Part shown: positions 21,761 through 36,496 of the stretch, piece by piece
Position numbering within the stretch: the first letter of the stretch is position 1
Layout of the letters: each line of letters starts with the position of its first letter
Source: Sipunculus nudus
Taxonomy: Eukaryota > Annelida > Sipuncula > Golfingiida > Sipunculidae
Length of the DNA stretch: 64,000 bases
Assembly: GCA_026874595.1 (NCBI GenBank)
Contig: CM049316.1
Location: 60,001 to 124,000, forward strand
Direction: 5' to 3'
Made by a program: the position numbers and the translations under genes
Notes under the pieces: generated by a model
The model's input: the letters and a program-made list of their open reading frames with translations, nothing else
Told to the model about the DNA's origin: nothing
Database searches by the model: none

Positions 21761-23337
21761 TTAATGGTCTTCATTTATCTCCTCATCATCGTCAGCATCG
21801 TCATCATCCATCTGCTCTTCTTCGTACTTTTCAACCTCAGTTTTCTCAAGGAACAACCGAGGATAAGTGTACATCGTACCCGACAAGTCTCTCGGCGGGT
21901 AGTGCCTGATCATTGTGTTAAGTAATGATACAAGATCCCAGGCCTTGATCGATAGCGCATTCAAAATGTCGGTTTGTATGGTCTCCTGTACCCCGTCGGT
22001 GTCGAAGATATACCGCGTTACCAAAGGTCCATAAAACGTTATCGTACCGTCCGGGTCCATCGAAAGTTGAAGGTCGTGCACTTGATTATACCTTTTCGAT
22101 TATAGCGGAACAGTGCGTTTATGCGGCAGTTTTCCTTTTGAGCGGCCAGGAGCAAAACGTCTAAATCACCGGTCAGATTATTATCCTCCAGCATGGCGAG
22201 TATTCCTGGTATTTGAACATCTTTGTTCTGTCCTATCAACCCTACCCTGCCCTTGAAACGCCTGTACGGTTCCCAGAGAAAATGTATCCAATCAGATTCG
22301 CGAGTGGAAGACGGTAGGAAGTTGAAGAATTCCTCACATGTGAACAGATACTCCAACTCACTCTGGTCGCATATAGGGCAGTATTCCCGTACGTCATCAA
22401 ACACACTTTCGTAATCCGGGTTGCACCTCGCGCACTGTATCACTACCATCTTCTCGCGGTCGTAAAGTATGTCATATCCTCGTACATGACCTCGAAAGAA
22501 CCTGCCGTCAAAAGGTACGACACCGTCTGATGGTCCGGCCACACTGTCAACACCCGCTTCAGTAGTATCACCCGTGTTCGCGTGGGCATGCTGCCCTGGA
22601 TATCCCGGCACTGCGTCTACAATGTTGTCATAAGACACCGCCGGAGGATTCCAGCCGTAAATGGTTACATCCTGGTAATCGGTGATCACGTGCTCCAACA
22701 GTTGGAACAGTACTTCTGTCGTCAGCGATATCGTCTCATCCCTGTGGGCCGCCACCTGCATTGTGAAACGCGCGTCATCCTTGTAAATGCGGTCGTAGAA
22801 TGACACAGTGCCATACGGGTCCATCTGGATATGCAAAGATTTACATATACCGGAGACATTAGGGTATATCCAACCGGTCAAGCTGCGGTTAGCCTTTTGA
22901 GCATCAGACAGCATCCTGTCGAGATGTCCGACCAGGGCCCGCAACACGGAACCGAAGCCTTCCACGTGGATTGTCTTGTCTCTATGTCGAAACAACACTG
23001 TATCTCCATGACGTAAGAACGGCCGCCACCTAAACGTTATCCCTTGCCCCAAATCGTAGGTTTTCTCGGTTGTGAGCAGTGCCCTCAGTTCTGTCTCTTG
23101 ACACGTGGGGCAGTATAACCTGCCCCGTCTGTTGTGATGGTACAGGTAATCGTCTGCACACATTGAGCATTTGTCTACAACTATGTGTTCTTCTCGCCAC
23201 GTTACCCCCCTCCGTCGTAACCTGTTACTAAAGAAATTCCCGTCGGAAGGCGCGTAACCGTAACTGTTACCCGGTGGACCAGTGAAAAGACCGACTACAT
23301 CCCGGCGATGGCGTGAGTGTGCACAGCGGTCCCCCAT
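21761..23337 (-). pseudogene. ZR-A frameshifted gene, unit 2
   Basis: Identical in layout to 1424-3000, with the same one-base deletion after FRYNR (frames 22039-23337 and 21761-22081). Both translated frames match unit 1 exactly, as far as I can see. Confidence 0.7.
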
Positions 23338-23581
23338 CGTGTACGCTGGACGCTGCTTGGCAATTAACAATCGTTGTCGATCACGCAGAGCCTGACACCA
23401 GACCGTGGATACTTGTTAACCCAAATAATGTTACATATATGAGTCACGGCAGGGCTTGAATGACATGTGTGAGTCACGTGTGCCCACATAGTTCATAAGA
23501 AATACGATGACGCATTCCTTGTTTTTTTGTTTCGTGTCCCTTTATTACATAAGTGTCATAATGTCCGGGTCTGATGTGAAA

Positions 23582-23692
23582 GTCCCCGTGGCGTAACGGG
23601 CTAATTCAAACTTTCCTACCTGGACCAATAGTTTGTACTTGCAGTTCCGGCAAGGTTAAGTTCGGATCCGGGTTCGAATCCCGGCGGTGACA
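23582..23692 (+). tRNA. tRNA-like element, unit 2
   Basis: Copy of 3245-3355 with the same A and B boxes and the same anomalous middle. Confidence 0.4.
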
Positions 23693-23956
23693 TTCACTTT
23701 TGTCTAATATATATTTCATATACGTTTGTGTCGGTTGAAATTAATGTTTATGAGGTAAATATACAAAACATCCCTCACGTATCTGCAAGATCAACAACAG
23801 ATATTTCGTGGTGTTACGATTATGTATATAATATATAATAATATGTAAATATATATATATATATATATATATACATATCTCATTGTGTTCAGATGACAAC
23901 AGATAAGGCGACCCGGGACGAACCCGAGTTCACATGACTCATCAATACGTGTTATC

Positions 23957-24478
23957 CAACCGTCACTTCCTGTCGTCTGACCCCATGTGACCCGGCACTT
24001 CCGTTCACGACCCTTCACACTTCCTCACTTCCGGTCCAACACCACCCTACGTACCCGCACCGGAAGTCCCATTTACTCAATGGTTAAGCGTGACCCCAAA
24101 GTGTGACCCCGATCACGACTGCCGGGTGTAAAGCAGACTTCCGGTACATGAGCTGTTAGTTCATTGGTCAGATCAGGTCACGTGGTGTGCATTCAGTCCG
24201 CCCATTGGTCAGGTCTCATTCACAACAATCAAACACGCACTGTCCACGTGGTCTATTGCATCATCCCCGACCCATTCGTCCACACATTTCAAACCTGTTT
24301 TTAAACCTTTTTCTCTCACGTTTTCTTCCGGATTGGCATCATATCCCACTTTACTCACATAACTGGACAATTATGCAAGATTTCACCATCATCGCCTTAT
24401 TAACATCACTACAACAACTCAATTAAATCCTGAAGCGGTGCACAACCGGAAGTACTATTCTACCGGAAGTTGGGCACA
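23957..24478. promoter_or_regulatory. ETS-rich promoter-like stretch, unit 2
   Basis: Copy of 3620-4140 with the same ETS, CCAAT and E-box motifs. Confidence 0.4.
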
Positions 24479-24967
24479 CCCGCACCCGGCACCTCGACCC
24501 TCGACGCTTCGCCATGAATAAATTATGTGTGTGCGATTTCGGGCCCGCGTGCCGGGGAGGGTGGTGTGTGTGATTGCTAGATTTTAAAAAATTTCAGAGT
24601 GAATTTGTTTTGATGGCGGCATTTAGAGAGAATTTCAGCTCTTGCTTTCAAAAATGATCCAGGGGGGGGGGGGGGGGCGTTGCTATAAGTAGCTTTTCAG
24701 ACAAACAGAGATCACACTTTTTGGTCCCACAGAAGTAATGTGCTGCCGTGGCAGAGCTTTCCCAGGAGAGCTTGTAATTGATATTGTTGTCTTTAAGTGT
24801 CCAGATTTGTTTAGACAGTTCAGTGTTTTTAGCGTGGGATCTGTTACGAAAGGATTGTTTGTGGTTATTGTATCTGGTCTTGAAATCACCTTCAGTACAC
24901 TCTATGTAGTGTTTCTTGTCATTGTCTGTACTAACTGTTGCCTTTTAGACACATACGCATATTATAT

Positions 24968-25252
24968 ATAAATCCGCCCGAAAAGAGTTGGTTGGCTTAA
25001 AATTGCAGAATCAACTGAAACTCCGCATATCAGGCCAATATGCGAAAACACGCTGTTTGGTAAAATATGAGATCGAATTTTGAACTCCGTATGTACATAT
25101 ATACATACGCATATCATATATGAATGCGCCCAAAAGTTTTTATTGGCTGAACATTGAAGAATCAACTGAGACACCACATATAAGGCTATTAGGCCAAAAC
25201 ACGCTGCTTCGTGAAATATGAGATCGAAATTCGAAATTCGAAATTCGCCTAG

Positions 25253-25294
<42 letters not shown>

Positions 25295-25463
25295 TTATAC
25301 GCAGATTTGATATAAAGGCGCCGAGAAAAAGTTTTTTTTTCCGAACATAGCAGAATCAACTGAAACTCCGCATATCAGGCCAATAGGCCATAACACGCTG
25401 CTTGGTAAAATATGAGATCAAAATTCGACCTTCTTATATATACATATATATATATATATACGC
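24968..25463. repeat. Three ~160-190-bp tandem repeats, unit 2
   Basis: Copy of 4630-5125. The G run at 24662-24677 just before it is 3 bases longer than in unit 1. Confidence 0.7.
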
Positions 25464-25651
25464 ATAGAACAAATGGTTCCGGTCGATGTTGGCTGGTCAG
25501 GACTATTGAGGGCTCTCGGTATCAAGTGTTCTTTCTTTGATATGTGGCTTGGTGGACTGTCGCTGTGTGAGCATTGTATCCGTGCATCGAGATTTCAGGT
25601 TGTGGACTGTAATTTGGCAGGAGAAAAGAGATGAATTATTAATAAAAAAGA

Positions 25652-27059
25652 ATGGCGGAAAATCATACAAACAGTGAACAAGGACTTGCACCTAGCGTTA
25701 CTAGCAATACCCAATCAACCAGAGTTGAACCTGTATTCATTCGGTGCAAAGATTTACCGGGTTCTGAAAAGGCCGAGGCTCAAAACCAGGCTTACTTTAC
25801 AACAAGAGAGCTGTGCGCTGCCGGCGAGGTGGTCGCGGGATACGGGACAATGAAGGGGCGTCTGGAGGTGATATCCAAAGTCAAGTGACGCAAGGTCTCG
25901 CTTGCTTATAGATGGTTTACAGTTAAGAGGCCTCACCATTACACCTCATGCTGTTAATCCCTATGTTGTGAGCCAACAAACAGACTCCGAGGGAACAGAG
26001 GAAAACCCCACCACTCGTGTTACGATTGGGGCCATTCCACTTTCGTATTCCAATGACGAAATAAAGCGAGCGCTAGATAACTTAGGATGCCGACTGAGAT
26101 CAAAAATATATGATGAATGTGACCGTTATGATAATGGTCAGCTCACACGTTGGAAAACTGGAAGACGATTTGTTTTTATATCTAAACCAAATAAATGCCT
26201 CCCTAAGAAAATTCCAATGGTAATGTTCGACGCCAAATGTACCACAAGGAACAAAAGGATATGGAAAAAAGAAAAAAATATAATCTGTGGAAACTGTCTA
26301 AACGTGGGACATTACAAACATGAATGTGACGCTCCTATAAAATGTAAAACTTGTCGAAAGGATGGACACAAGACTGGTGATTCAGAATGTGAGATACTAG
26401 GAACAGAGGAAGTCCTATCCCACCCGTCTCAGCAAACCCGATCCGGGTCACAGAAACAAGGCACTGAGACACCTAAAACACAAACATACAAAGTCAAACG
26501 CCAACCCCGAAGAGAGAGAACCGAAAAACACAAAGGGCAAATCAGACAAAAATCGCTCATGATCATTATCACGTTCAGCGGTAAAGAATAAAGAAGCCAA
26601 TACAAACTATCTCGCCGACATCCGCTCAGACCCCCAGAAACGTAAGGCCAACGCTCTCTCTCCCGTGGACAACCAAGAACAGAAACGACAGGTGATGCAG
26701 GATTCGCGAGCCTAGCGTAGGTACGCTTCGTTTCTCTGACTTTCCTTGTTGGTACGGATTTGTCCACGGACTTTGCATTAAAGTTATACGGACTTGTTTA
26801 ATACGTCGACTTCAATTGTAAAATTGTAAGTTTAAATTGTCATGGTTTGAAGTCACAAATAAGAAAAAACACAATTATGAATGAGCTTAAACGCAACAAA
26901 ATAAATATCGCATGCTTACAAGAAACATACGCAGATGAAAAACAGATACACTATTTAGAAAGCAAATGGAATGGTAAAGTTTTTTATATGAAAGGTGGTT
27001 CCCACACTAACGGCCTGGCAATTTTGCTAGATAAGAATATTTGGGAACAGGCTGATTAG
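25652..27059 (+). mobile_element. Truncated LINE, unit 2
   Basis: Copy of 5314-6721 with identical ORF1 frames (25652-25888 and 25902-26591) and the same endonuclease fragment (to 27059). The shared breaks show the element was already damaged when the unit was amplified. Confidence 0.75.
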
Positions 27060-27732
27060 TCCCCAAATCCATTTCGTACTCGTCTCTTCGTACTCCCCCC
27101 TGTTTCTCCACAGGTCTAGTTCGCCCCCAGGAATGGGGCCATAAACTGTTTTGTCCACATATTTGCAAACATAGTGTCATTATGTCCACAGTATTAAATA
27201 CCTATGTCTAAACAAAACGGTACATCTGATCCAGCATACCTATGACGGGTATACATTTCAGGTATTTTTTGATAAATATAAATATTGTTTAAATGATTGA
27301 ATCGTGTATATTTATATACTTTAATGAGGAACATAATCAATTAAAGTTTAAGTATATCGATATTAGTTAAAATCAACAAACAATAATTGTTATGGTAATT
27401 ATCTTTATTTCTAATTATAATAATAATCATAATGATAACCATGATCACTTGATCATAAAAAAATGTTATTGAATAAATAAGTAATTGATAATACTTCTAT
27501 TAATAAAACAATTGTATATCTATAACAAATGTAATATTACTCTTATAAAACATTATTGTCAATATAAATATTATTTTCTTGGTTATGGATTTTTGTATGA
27601 ATAAGAAATCTATTAATAAAACAAATATAGCATTTTTTAAATAAATATATATATTCATAAATGTATAACAAAAAGAAATAACACTGATTATTCGGATTAT
27701 TAATAATCCATCTATCAATCTGCAACCTTTTT
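27060..27732. other. AT-rich spacer, unit 2, no gene seen
   Basis: Copy of 6722-7394 with small AT differences (near 27563). Confidence 0.6.
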
Positions 27733-28348
27733 GAAGATGTTGGTTCTGTGACCTTGACCTTTTACCTCATAACCATAGAATCTATAGGGTTCTTACTTTA
27801 GTGATGGGTCATACATATGTCACGTTGGAAATCCATGTTGCTATCGACACTAGATATATCATAAAAGGTGTTTTATTTTTACCATATATGGACACATTAA
27901 AGGTTACGGTCACTCTAAGGATAAAGGTCATGACCCACATATAAATAGACCCCATCTCAAATCCCATCTCTCTACATGTGCATAATATGAAAGAAATCTG
28001 TCCATACGTTTTTGACTTAAAATGCTTACAGTATTGTCAAATGGCAATTGTGGGGGTATTAAAAAGGCGTATCACCAAGAAAAGGGTGATAGGTGGCGCC
28101 ACCACTTTTCGGTATATCACAAGACTATCCAAGATCTTCGGTCACTATGATTTCGGGACCAGTCCATGCAAGCTTACTTGAGATATTTCAGAATTTGTGT
28201 TATTTTCAGCAAAAATGGACTTATTCAAGGTCATGGTCACTCTCCTAGCATAGGTCATGACCTCATATTAAATAGACTTCGTCCCCTTACCTATATCTAT
28301 ACAAATGTAAAGTTTGAAAAAGATCAGTGAAATATTTTGTTGGGATAT
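27733..28348. repeat. Diverged ~325-bp repeats with TGACC motifs, unit 2
   Basis: Copy of 7395-8010. Confidence 0.55.
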
Positions 28349-28628
28349 CCATCACAATGTATTTTTTCTGCGGCGGCGGCGTACCGTCGTGAAACCATAA
28401 TATGCCAACTTTGTCTAGGGATACCATAATAATTATGAAAAGCGGCGGATATGAAATACAACCCCTGCGCCGTAGAATGGCATTTAAACTGTATTGTATT
28501 CCTGGAATGAAATGCCATCCAATCGTAATTGTTGGTGATACAATTCCACATTTGCATTTTTTTAGTTATATGCCCATTTTAGCAGTCAGTTTATGAAATG
28601 ATGGACTCTTTACAAACTCGTGGTGTTC

Positions 28629-28668
<40 letters not shown>

Positions 28669-31600
28669 TCCGAAATACATCGTGTAATATTGCAAATACA
28701 GTCAGAATATAATAACATGGTGTACACGGTGACTCATATGTTCATTCAGAGTGTTATCAAGTGCAACATCAGAGATCCTTATCAGAGGCCATTTATAAAG
28801 CATACATCAGCTGAAAGCCTTCATGGTTTTTCGAACACAAGCTGTCAACTATTAATAGTTTGGCTTGTATCACAACAAGGAAGTGTTGATAACATCTATA
28901 ACGCATAGTGTAACCGTCTTGGCTTGACTGGCAAATACAATACAATGAAGATTTGTCCTAGATGCGGAGCTGACGGTCATATACAGTGACGTATGTGTTG
29001 TTCTATCATGCGTATACAAGCACCACAAATACACACACATACACATTATTAGATGTGTGTGGAATCTGCTCAATAATTCTGTCGGGATGAATCTGATTAT
29101 TTTCACTTATAATCATTTCATTAAGACCGTAGTCCTTTATAAACCTGTCTGATAATGCTCAAAGATTAAATCAGTACTATAAAGTTATTAACTGGACATT
29201 TAAGAAAATGAGTATGTTAGGCCAAAACAATAAAAATGTATGGTTCTCAGGCACTCGCATCAAGTTTAAACCCCTGTATCAAAAATTTTATTTTGATTTT
29301 CAATAAAAACTTTCCAATTTTGAGTTGCTGCCGCTCCGACATTTCTTTCGACAGGATAAAACCATACTCTTTCATTTGTTTTGTAGCGCTTTTACTGATT
29401 TAACTGTATAAAAACTTATTTTCATGCTTTTCCCTGATCATTTGATATTTTTATCGAAACGTACCAAACAGAAAAATAAAATGAAAAGCGCCCGCCCGCA
29501 ATGATTTCTGAAAAACAGATTTTGAGAACCATACTACTTTTTTGTTTGGCCTTATAATGTCTGATGTATAGTTATCACCACAGCTGTAAATTAAAGCATA
29601 CTGTAAATAATATGACCGTACAATTTACTATGAATTTGTTTTGTCGACGTAACATGGTGTAATTTTGGGCATGATTAATATTATTGAGGTAAATCCAAAA
29701 TAGTATTTCTATATTTAATATGTGACCGATTCATAACAACAGTAATGATTCCCTACATAGCTGTCCTTATATAAATTCTTAAATTAAGAAACATCGAAGA
29801 GTTTAGACATTTATATCAATCTATTTATTTTACACATATTGTACAGATGCATATGCTGCATGGGTGCAGGGAGGGGGATGGGGGAATGTGTTATGAGAAG
29901 AAAGACCTTACAAAACATGCAGAGAACTTCAGCCCAGATATTTGTAATATACTTTGTTTAACCAGATTGTCATAAAATCATGTGTGGTAATTTATGGTAT
30001 ACATCTACGTTAACGATATTAATACTTTACGGCCCTGCTTGTGAATACATTATTGCATCAAACATGGCTTGCAGGTAGGCGATAATGAATGTCATTTGCC
30101 AAAAAACCCTTATTAATCAACTAGATCTACAACTAATAATTTAATGACCCTTCTTAAGCCGAGGACAGAACATTATAAATCAAATTTGTATTTATGCTGG
30201 TCTGTTGTTATAGAATATGTTACCATATTTGAGATAGATCAGTAAACTCTTTCGCCACTTTTAAGCATATCGCCAAATCTGTCTTTTTAAGCTCTCAATT
30301 TATACTAAATATAGTATTATATATTTTCTACTTTGAGGTTTCGCAATAAATGCGATGTGTTTATGCTATAAATGTTGTTCGTAATATGTATACTTTTATA
30401 ATCATCATATGTTTGTCAGATTTAATGTGTATAGATTTGTGTATATGATCGGATGTTTTTAAATGTAAATGTATTTCATATTTTTACATTCACAGGGCCT
30501 AGTGGAAGAACAGAATCACTTCTGTTTCAGTTACCTTGAATAAATATACTAATGATTAATAATAAAAAATAACAATATTTGTATATATATATTTAGGTGA
30601 AAATTCAACAAAAGTAATGGTAAATCATTAGTTTCTATTATATCAGAAGACAATATTATATATGATATATTAACAATACATCTGTTGCACACTGTCTTAT
30701 TACTTTTAATCTGATTGTATAATCTGAAATGACTAAGATATATCAATGAAAAAAATTAATTAAGCATTTAAGGAACTTATTATTAATTGTATTAGGTATA
30801 TCGGGGATGCAATACAAAATTCCCCATTAATGGTCATTGGTCAATATGACTTCCTAGTTCATCACAATAAATTTCCTTGTTTGTTTAATAAAATATCCTG
30901 GTTTGTTTCATAAAATTTCCCGTCTGTTCGACAGTATACTGTTTCGTAAAAATGTTACATTAATATAGAAAGGGAAAGTTTCATAAATGCATTACTTCAT
31001 GGAAGTATGATGTCATAAAATTTCCAACCAATTTACAAATGAGGAAAGATTTTATCAAAGTAATATTTGTGTGACAATAATACCATAGAGGAAGTAAATA
31101 TGAAACGTTCTTGTTCCGGGTTGGTTTATTATAAATACACAGATCACATCTTGAGTTGACGTTATATGAAGACAGAATTCCGTATCGAATTCAGCTGGTC
31201 AACTGCTCGGCAAAAGGTAGGCGTTTCTTGATATTACCAAACAGTGTTTTTTGTATACAGTGAAATGCCCAATTATTATCGCTCCATGCAAGCTGTTTTA
31301 ATTTCTACAGCTGAGTTCTCCAACACCTGTTTCATTTCATTTAACTTGTTAATATATTGTCAGGCAAACTTCGTCGTGTCAGCAAGTGTTAATCTTTACC
31401 CCAAAGTCTATTCGCATAAAATTCCCTGGTGTGTATATACCATGAAACACCTAATTCATGTATACGATGCTCATACATGAAATATATCAGACAACAAGAG
31501 AGAGAGAATTAGAAGAATAAAATATAAGTGTATTTAATCAGAAGTCATATTATATGATCCTGTGAGGAACTGATGAACGATCATATGCAATGTACATACA

Positions 31601-31731
31601 CACATATATATATATATATATATGTGTGACTTTTCTTTAAATAACATGATGACGGGTTTGTTTATATATATGACCTTTTTCCAACCCTATATTGAGAGAG
31701 CTCTACGTGTAATGTGATAATTTGGGTTATT

Positions 31732-31776
<45 letters not shown>

Positions 31777-32646
31777 CCTGTGTTACGATTTGGTCTTGTA
31801 TATTTGCCATCAATCCATTTTGTCACTTGCAATGAACACTTCCCTTATATAAGTTCAGTCATAAATTCTCATAATATACATATCAGAAACTGTACGCACC
31901 TGCATTGGCCTGAAAATGGGCAATTTTGTGATATGTGTACAACTAACTGGTAAAAGACACATCCAACGCTTTTGTGCTGATATTCAGGATGTGTTTTGTT
32001 ATGCTCTGTTAAACCCGAGCTTCACTGACAGGAAACCAAGCGGTTGATAACATCGATTTGTACACACGCATACATTGGCGTGCACCGAACGTACAAACAT
32101 ATAGATATTCTAGGCAAGCTAACAATCTGAATGTATTTATATGAATAATTATTTGACTATATCACAGATTATGTGTAAAAATTCAGTTCTCTTTAAAAAA
32201 AATGCTGGAGATATTAATATAACCGTATTTCAAAATGAATACACATTATTCTCATGCTAAACAAGTTTTGAAGATTAACAGTATCTTCTAATATTCATAA
32301 TGAATTATTTTGTGGTTACAAATTGGATTAAAATAGTTATAGCCAGTTGAAATGTCGAATTTAACTGTAACCGTTAAAAGAGTATATATTGCTGCCATCT
32401 GGTGTGTGCTGGAGGAATTACTTTGGATTATCAAATTAAATTATTTATTTAGACAGTTATGTAATATTGGCTTGCAAATGTTCTCAAATGGTCGACAAGC
32501 AAACCTGATGGCCGCTGATAGTCCTTTGTATGTGATATACCAAGAGACAAGGTCAAGGTCATTGTAAAACACCGAAAGGTTATTTCCGTCATAACTTCAT
32601 CAATATTAGACCTATCGTCACAGACAGAGGCTCTATTTTTTTTCTC
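28349..32646. other. Long AT-rich spacer, unit 2, no gene seen
   Basis: Copy of 8011-12308. The AT microsatellites (near 28630 and 31738) differ in length from unit 1, and a T/C substitution lies near 30711. Confidence 0.6.
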
Positions 32647-33639
32647 TGAGGCTTCTCCGTAACCTGAGTTGGTCATCTGGTCTCAATCTTGTGTCACATT
32701 GTCAGTCTGTCCGTCTGTTTGTCAGTCTACTCAATTTCATCTGCTTGCTGGTTCTTGAGTCCTACATAACGCAATTTACAGTCAACAGGTTTGCAGGAAT
32801 CCGTTTGAAACTTATACATCTTATGTCTGGTACTAATATCTCGAAATCTGTCGACCATTTTCCGGATATGGCCGCTAGGTGTCGCTGCATTCGAGCCTCC
32901 CTTAAGATATCTTCTTTTGGCCATATCTTCAATACTATAAACCTCAATTACATAAATTATGGCTTATTTTCTTTCACCGAGTCTTCTCCGGAACCTGAGT
33001 TGGTCATCTGGTCTCAATCTTGTGTCACATTGTCAGTCTGTCCGTCTGTTTGTCAGTCTACTCAATTTCTTCTGCTTGCTGGTTCTTGCGTCCTACATAA
33101 CGCCATTTACAGTCCACAGTTTTGCAGGAACCCTTTTGAAACTTATACATCCTATGTCTGGTAATTATATATCGAAACGTATTTTCCATTTTCCGGATAT
33201 GGCCGCTAGGTGTCGCTGCATTCGAGCCTCCCTTAAGATATCTTCTTTTGGCCATATCTTCAATACTATAAACCTCAATTACATAAATTATGGCTTATTT
33301 TCTTTCACCGAGTCTTCTCTATAACCTGAGTTAGTCATCTGGTCTCAATCTTGTGTCACATTGTCAGTCTGTCCGTCTGTTTGTCAGTCTACTCAATTTC
33401 ATCTGCTTGCTGGTTCTTGAGTCCTACATAACGCAATTTACAGTCAACAGGTTTGCAGGAATCCGTTTGAAACTTATACATCTTATGTCTGGTACTAATA
33501 TCTCGAAACCTGTTGACCATTTTCCGGATATGGCCGCTAGGTGTCGCTGCATTCGAGCCTCCCTTAAGATATCTTCTTTTGGCCATATCTTCAATACTAT
33601 AAACCTCAATTACATAAACTATAGCTTATTTTCTTCCGC
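32647..33639. repeat. Three tandem 331-bp repeats, unit 2
   Basis: Copy of 12309-13301. Confidence 0.85.
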
Positions 33640-34504
33640 CGTGTCTTTCCCGTACCCTGGTTAAGCCATAATGTCTCCGTCTTGTGCACCTTTGTCAGTA
33701 TATCTGTCTGTTTGTCGGTTATTGTCAGCTATCAATGTTTCCATCTGAGTATTTGTGATATATGTCGTCCAACAGGCCACAACGTATCGACAATCGCTCT
33801 GAAAGTTACACAATTGATAGAAACCTACAGTTTGTTCTTTCTCTCCATACCTGTCATGTTTGTGAACATGAGAAAATATACATGTTCCGGTCGTGTCATA
33901 TCGAAGCTCACAAAGTCATATCACGCCTGTGATTTGGTTTTGGACGGTGTGATAAATGTATATTATTTCATCCACCTCTAAATATCTTCTCTACTGCACG
34001 TGTATGACATGAATGTTTTGCACATAATCTGTGCACCCCATGACGTCTGATATGTGTCAACGTACCCTATCCATTTGCTTGCATATTCCTCTAATATAAT
34101 ACATGTAGCTCGGTTACTGTTTAGTGCTAGCCCATATCAGTCGAACTATTATAATAGCCCGCGCGTGTGCTCGGAATATCACATATCCGGAATGTTCTTC
34201 GTACGGGATTGTAAAATACCTACCCTCCCCCACTCGTACCAGTATAAAACGTCCTACAATGTGCCTATACTCGCTCCCCTAACGTGTAGATATTTCGTAG
34301 GATAGGTATATTCTATACGTCTTGCAAATCTTTCTAATCATTGTACAGACGGACGTATTTCCGCTATCTGTGCAACCTGACCAACGTGTTGGTTAATGTA
34401 CATTAATATGGGGGCGTCAGTTCTTTAAATAGGCAACAATCAGTCCGTCATCTGTTTTCATTCCTTACATTTCCGTGACTCAACGAGACGGCTCATACTC
34501 CGTC
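33640..34504. other. Spacer, unit 2, no gene seen
   Basis: Copy of 13302-14166. Confidence 0.5.
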
Positions 34505-34645
34505 ATGTCTGAGATTCCGGTGAACAAACAGGTCAGGCGCAGGGGTTTTCAAGGTCGTTGTTTGGATAACGCTGACACATATGTCAAAAAATGCTTGTTT
34601 ACCCGACGATGCACAGTCGCGTCACAGAACACATACTTGTTTTGA
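34505..34645 (+). CDS. Possible 46-residue basic ORF, unit 2
   Basis: Copy of 14167-14307; same upstream TTTAAATA box. Confidence 0.22.
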   Translation: MSEIPVNKQVRRRGFQGRCLDNADTYVKKCLFTRRCTVASQNTYLF

Positions 34646-35220
34646 ATATTCACAAACGCACAACACCATGCATGCCATATAATCATGACGTTGAACCATG
34701 TCCATTTCGTTTTATTGATACATATAACACGACACATGTTTGCATGGATACCATATTGTATTGTGTTATGATACAGTACAAGGGATCCACTTTTTTTGGT
34801 CCAGTAATCAACAATACATTCATGTATATGTCAAAACATGAACAGTAAAAAATAACATGTCAACCAGATCTATCTACGTTTTCACATTTCACAACGTCCA
34901 AAGAATGACACCTTTAAATGTATCAGTATTAATCAAAGATATATGATCCATAAACATGTATATATGACACGTATATATATATGAATATGCATATATTGTA
35001 CAGCTTCAGTTTCTACAATCACATTAGCAACATGTGTAACACGTGTTACATTAATCCTCCCTGCGTCATCACAATTCTGTGTCGCTGTCTGTATCACTGT
35101 CTCCAAATATGTTGTTCCCATGATGCATAAAGGAACAAATGATCCCTTTCCGGGCTATTCAGACCAATTCCCTTTTTTATATCCTCACCGTATGTCCCGC
35201 ACCAAATGCCTGAATATTAA
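34646..35220. other. Spacer, unit 2, no gene seen
   Basis: Copy of 14308-14882. Confidence 0.5.
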
Positions 35221-35406
35221 TCATGAATAGTCCTGTGCGCTTCTGTTGAAAACAGGTTGGTCGAAAAGGTTATAAAAATTATCGTATATCTCATGGATGC
35301 GTAAAGCGATAGCGTCACCTATTTCGTGCAGTTCTTGTATGGCGGCGCGAAGGACGTATACAGCACCACGGACTATTCTGTTGTCGACCATGTCTGTGAT
35401 TGACAT
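35221..35406 (-). CDS. 61-residue helical protein, unit 2
   Basis: Identical copy of 14883-15068. Confidence 0.4.
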   Translation of the reverse strand: MSITDMVDNRIVRGAVYVLRAAIQELHEIGDAIALRIHEIYDNFYNLFDQPVFNRSAQDYS

Positions 35407-35527
35407 GACGTTTACTCTTCAGTGTGTCTTTATATTGTTATATATAAAATGTTATTTATCTATTTATACCTTTTGTTGATGACGCAATTCCAGCACAGAC
35501 AGGAAACGTGGTATCACACGCACCAGT

Positions 35528-36496
35528 TTAACGAAAGAGAATTTTGGATGGATTGCTGAATAAACCAGCTGACGAGTTAGAAGACGTCGTGGTGACAGTC
35601 TTGTTAAATGGCGAAACGAAAGTCGTACTCGCGTTGAAAGGCTGACTGAATATCGGACGTGACGTTTGTGGTGAACCAAATACCGTACTCGCGTTGAAAG
35701 GCTGACTGAATATTGGACGTGAAGTTTGTGGTGAACCAAATACCAATGAAGGGAACGTCACAGCTGCGTTAGATGATGTACCCAATGTGGCACCTGCGTT
35801 CGATGATGTGTTGCGTGTCGCTTCAGTGTTGATAGGTGTACCCCAGGTGGAATTTGCATTACCAAAGGACGCATTCTGACCAAACGAAAATCCCGCCGTA
35901 GATTTACCATCACTAGCGAAGTTAAATGCAGGCGTAGTCTCTGGTTTATTTTCAGGTACGCGTGCCGGGCTATCAGCTACCCCTGGTTTTTTATCCAGTC
36001 TCATCGCCACGCAAATGTTTCCGATGTATTGTCCATCCACGGGGAACTGACTGAATCCATCCCCATCTAAAATCCTCATTTCCACGTTACGCTTTTGGCA
36101 CAGTTTTTGTGGAAGTAGTGCGATCAAGCGTGCTTTGATTAACTCTTGGGTGCTGGTGTCTTTTCGGGCGGCTCGGACCATGTCAGCCACTGTTGTGTTA
36201 TTGCACACGAGTATCCGTTCGTCTTGGTAGTTGTACCTCACGGCGGGTGTCCCAACCAAAGGTTTGTCACCTCCATTACTCACGGGTACAATAACATCTG
36301 GCATGTGGCGGGGCTCGGCGTATACGAGAAACACGAAGAACTGGTCATCGCAAGATAGCCATTTCATGTATTTAGCCTTGTAATAACAATCCTCCATTGT
36401 ATAATAAAACGATGACAGTCCTGCATTAACGACCATGTGTAACGTCGTTTCTTGTGGCACGGCCACGTTGTGCTCTTGAGTATCGTTTGCCATCAT
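35528..36496 (-). CDS. FG-repeat protein, unit 2
   Basis: Copy of 15190-16158 with one amino-acid difference (Trp for Leu near residue 46), so both copies remain open. Confidence 0.75.
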   Translation of the reverse strand: MMANDTQEHNVAVPQETTLHMVVNAGLSSFYYTMEDCYYKAKYMKWLSCDDQFFVFLVYAEPRHMPDVIVPVSNGGDKPLVGTPAVRYNYQDERILVCNNTTVADMVRAARKDTSTQELIKARLIALLPQKLCQKRNVEMRILDGDGFSQFPVDGQYIGNICVAMRLDKKPGVADSPARVPENKPETTPAFNFASDGKSTAGFSFGQNASFGNANSTWGTPINTEATRNTSSNAGATLGTSSNAAVTFPSLVFGSPQTSRPIFSQPFNASTVFGSPQTSRPIFSQPFNASTTFVSPFNKTVTTTSSNSSAGLFSNPSKILFR